In this document: piece by piece, positions 62,190-64,000 of the stretch
Layout of the letters: each line of letters opens with the position of its first letter
Position numbering within the stretch: the stretch's first letter is position 1
The notes under the pieces: generated by a model
Told to the model about the DNA's origin: nothing
Seen by the model: only the letters and a program-made list of their open reading frames with translations
The model's database searches: none
NCBI RefSeq assembly: GCF_014650695.1
Contig: NZ_BMVL01000003.1
Span: forward strand, 372,001 to 436,000
DNA from: Streptomyces avidinii
GTDB lineage: Bacteria; Actinomycetota; Actinomycetes; Streptomycetales; Streptomycetaceae
DNA length: 64,000 nt
Direction of reading: 5' to 3'
Made by a program: the position numbers and the translations under genes

Positions 62190-63032
62190 TCAGGAGGTGG
62201 CGGCCAACGGCTCCTGGAGCTCGGTGACCCACTGCTCCCGGTCCTGCGGGCAGGCCAGGGTCAGCTCGCGCGCGTACCCGGCCGAGCGGTGCCCGTGCGC
62301 ATCGATCCAGCGCGCCAGGGCCTGCGCCGTCGGCAGGATCCCGTCCATCGACCCGCGGTGCACGACGGTTGCGGCCCGCTCCACCGCGGGCAGCGTGACG
62401 ATCCGTACCGCACCCCCGAGGTCCTCGGCCCGCACCGAGGCGGCCACCGGCAGCCCGGCGTGGACGAGGACGGCACCCGCGGGCCCGGTCGCGGCCGCGT
62501 CCTCGTAGTAGGCGGTGCCGGGGCCGGTCGGGACGACCCCGGCCTCCTCGACGCGGCGGCACAGCTCGTCGTAGAGCGGCCCGATGACCGGCCCGATGTC
62601 CTGCGGTTCGTAACTCGCGGCCGTCCCGGTCAGCTCGGCGAGCCGGACGGGCGGAAGGCTCTTCACGACGATGTCGTCGGCAGGCATGGTTCCCTCGTTC
62701 TCAATGGTCCGGAGCCTCGCCTCGACCTGGACCAGCCGGGCCGCCGCGGCGGCCATGGCCGCCTCCAGCTCGGCCTGCCGCAGCCGCAGCATGCCGCGCA
62801 GTTCCTCCGCGCCCACCCGCTCGCCGAGGATCGTCCCCACCTCGTCGAGGCTGAAGCCGAGTTCCTTGAGCGCGATGACACGGTTGAGGCGGGCGAGCTG
62901 CCCGGCCTCGTAGAAGCGGTAGCCGGTGAACGGGTCGACACGCGCCGGGCGCAGCAGTCCGAGAGCGTCGTAGTGACGCAGCATGCGGACCGACACCCGG
63001 CCGTGCTTGGCGAAGTCTCCGATGGTGAACAT
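62190..63032 (-). CDS. MerR-family regulator with GyrI-like effector domain
   Basis: A 280-residue regulator: N-terminal MerR HTH (MFTIGDFAKHGRVSVRMLRHYDALGLLRPARVDPFTGYRFYEAGQLARLNRVIALKELGFSLDEVGTIL), a coiled helix (about 80-115) and a C-terminal GyrI/BmrR-like binding domain (about 125-275; VVKSLPPVRLAELTGTAASYE ... ELTLACPQDREQWVTELQEP). Such BltR/BmrR-type proteins bind hydrophobic drugs and switch on efflux. It carries its own MerR-type promoter. No pump gene is adjacent, so its targets are elsewhere. ATG 63032 is the family start. Confidence 0.9.
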   Translation of the reverse strand: MFTIGDFAKHGRVSVRMLRHYDALGLLRPARVDPFTGYRFYEAGQLARLNRVIALKELGFSLDEVGTILGERVGAEELRGMLRLRQAELEAAMAAAAARLVQVEARLRTIENEGTMPADDIVVKSLPPVRLAELTGTAASYEPQDIGPVIGPLYDELCRRVEEAGVVPTGPGTAYYEDAAATGPAGAVLVHAGLPVAASVRAEDLGGAVRIVTLPAVERAATVVHRGSMDGILPTAQALARWIDAHGHRSAGYARELTLACPQDREQWVTELQEPLAATS

Positions 63033-63043
63033 GACGCGCTCCA

Positions 63044-63073
63044 CTACAAGGTCTGACACAGGGAGAGGGTCAA
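63044..63073 (-). promoter_or_regulatory. MerR-type promoter with long spacer
   Basis: On the minus strand TTGACC (63073-63068) is followed by an 18-nt spacer and TTGTAG (63049-63044), a -10-like hexamer. A longer than normal spacer is the mark of MerR-controlled promoters. It lies 12 nt before the MerR gene's ATG. Confidence 0.55.
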
Positions 63074-63100
63074 GCGTCGCACCCGGTCCGGACCCGGTGG

Positions 63101-63532
63101 TCAGCGGCCGTACTGCCGCAGACACAGGTCGACGATGGACGGCGGCACCGTGCCCTCCGCGGCCGCGCACAACTGGTCCATGCGGGGCGGCGGGGCCGGC
63201 CGCCGCCGCGGGTGGGCCGGCGCCGGACCCGGCACCCGCCCCCGCCGGGGAGGCGGCGCCGCCTTCGCGGGGGCACGCCCGCGCGCGGGCTCCGGCTCCG
63301 GATCCGACCCGGTGGCCGGCTTCGGGCCCGGGGACGCGTCCGGACCGGGCGTGGCGGCCGGGGGCAGGGGCCCCAGCGGCAGGGCGAGCGGCGTCGGGGT
63401 CTCGGGCGCCTCGGCGGGCGGTACGGCCCCCCGTGCGGGCGACGAGGCCGTGTCCTGCGGTCCGACGGAGACACAGCCGGTGCTCGCGAGGAGCACGACG
63501 AGGGAGAGGGGCACGGCCCGACGTAACTGCAT
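63101..63532 (-). CDS. small lipoprotein, Pro-rich
   Basis: A 143-residue predicted lipoprotein: signal MQLRRAVPLSLVVLLASTGC, a lipobox ending in Cys20. The mature protein is low-complexity (Pro/Ala/Arg-rich) with a C-terminal cysteine motif (MDQLCAAAEGTVPPSIVDLCLRQYGR) whose two cysteines may pair. Codon 3 is TTA (63524-63526), again a likely bldA target. No known family. Confidence 0.65.
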   Translation of the reverse strand: MQLRRAVPLSLVVLLASTGCVSVGPQDTASSPARGAVPPAEAPETPTPLALPLGPLPPAATPGPDASPGPKPATGSDPEPEPARGRAPAKAAPPPRRGRVPGPAPAHPRRRPAPPPRMDQLCAAAEGTVPPSIVDLCLRQYGR

Positions 63533-63936
63533 CCGACCACCTTGCCGTACGGCAGGGCCGGCCAGGTCCCGCTCTCATGCCTGCGGGTGACACCGGCCGG
63601 GCGGGAATGCCGGGGGCGTACGGGGAATTGGAACGACCGTACGGGTGAAGGGGGAGGCGCGACCCCCGGCTCCCCGTGCCGTGGTGTCCTGCCCGCCGAT
63701 CGCCCGTACGGAGAACCGATCCATGACCTCAGCCGCCGCGTCCGGCAACAACCCCGCGCCGTCCCCCGAGTCCGGTCCGCCCGGGATGCCCGGAGAAGGG
63801 CCCGCCACGCTCACCTGACCGACAGAACGGATGGACGGGAGCGGATCGGACATCCGGCTTGACCTGGACCCTGCCGGAGGGCAAGAGTGCGCCGATCAAG
63901 GATCGCTGCTTGAGTCGCACTTCGGAGATGCACCAG
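63533..63936. other. 404-nt region with one possible small ORF
   Basis: The only candidate is a 31-codon ORF at 63723-63818 (MTSAAASGNNPAPSPESG...), with GGAG 9 nt upstream; its Pro/Gly/Ser composition gives no family clue, and it may not be translated. Otherwise no gene or RNA is supported. Confidence 0.35.
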
Positions 63937-64000
63937 ATGTCCATATCCACGCCCGGCGCCCTCGCCGCCGGCGCGGCCCCGGCTCCCGCCGCCCGGCGGC
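63937..64000 (+). CDS. start of a CDS running off the window
   Basis: ATG at 63937, with GGAG 9 nt upstream, opens a frame MSISTPGALAAGAAPAPAARR that continues past the window end. An in-frame ATG at 63928 is an alternative. The Ala/Pro-rich start is like the leader of many streptomycete membrane or exported proteins, but too little is visible to name it. Confidence 0.45.
   Translation, partial: MSISTPGALAAGAAPAPAARR

Overview
The window is high-GC chromosomal DNA from an actinomycete, almost certainly a Streptomyces. The signs are strong G/C preference at third codon positions, many GTG starts, very rare TTA codons, leaderless-looking promoters, and Streptomyces-type families (DUF397, an NsdA-like regulator, a subtilisin-inhibitor protein, roadblock/LC7 proteins, a SpoIIE-type phosphatase, a WYL regulator). 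It holds about 52 genes or gene remnants. No rRNA, tRNA, CRISPR array, phage module or transposase gene was seen.

Layout. 1-2 kb: end of a YihY/BrkB membrane protein and a phenylacetate-CoA ligase with a PaaR-like operator. 2.6-8.6 kb: a sterol side-chain catabolic module, with a FadD19-like CoA ligase divergent from an EchA19-like hydratase, then a coupled DUF35 / Ltp4-like / Ltp3-like operon. A secreted KstD-like 3-ketosteroid dehydrogenase at 15-16.8 kb shares a 17-bp dyad with the ligase/hydratase promoter. 8.7-15 kb: small Streptomyces proteins, a LuxR/LAL-type ATPase with an eroded DNA-binding end, and two damaged genes. 17-21.5 kb: a kinase-fold protein, an NsdA-like regulator and a PAS/SpoIIE phosphatase. 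22-24.8 kb: a Tat-exported two-subunit molybdenum hydroxylase. 24.9-30.9 kb: a KimA-like permease flanked by two PucR-type regulators, then a TetR gene and a DUF6461 gene. 31-33.7 kb: an IclR-like HTH fragment and a four-gene roadblock-type operon. 33.9-37.5 kb: a giant teichoic-acid-type polymerase. 37.6-51.9 kb: mostly single genes (VOC protein, sirtuin, ATP-grasp + GNAT pair, protease inhibitor, ABC transporter relic, CRP-fold protein, secreted GH5 glycosidase, MFS pump with XRE/cupin regulator, secreted LamG protein). 52-59.5 kb: a tightly overlapping five-gene operon encoding a LuxE/LuxC fatty-acid-reductase-like system, two PaaK-type activating modules, a GNAT protein and an exporter. 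59.7-64 kb: DUF3224 with its WYL regulator, a MerR regulator and small proteins.

How the genes work together. The sterol genes follow the order known from the mycobacterial cholesterol region (fadD19/echA19, DUF35-ltp4-ltp3, kstD) and predict activation, hydration and retro-aldol cleavage of C24-branched side chains plus A-ring dehydrogenation outside the cytoplasm. The lux-like operon predicts carboxylic acid activation, acyl transfer to an active-site cysteine and reduction to an aldehyde, with no luciferase present. This is the best candidate for an undescribed pathway. Seven genes carry a TTA codon, including two adjacent members of the roadblock operon, which suggests bldA-linked developmental control of much of the middle of the window.
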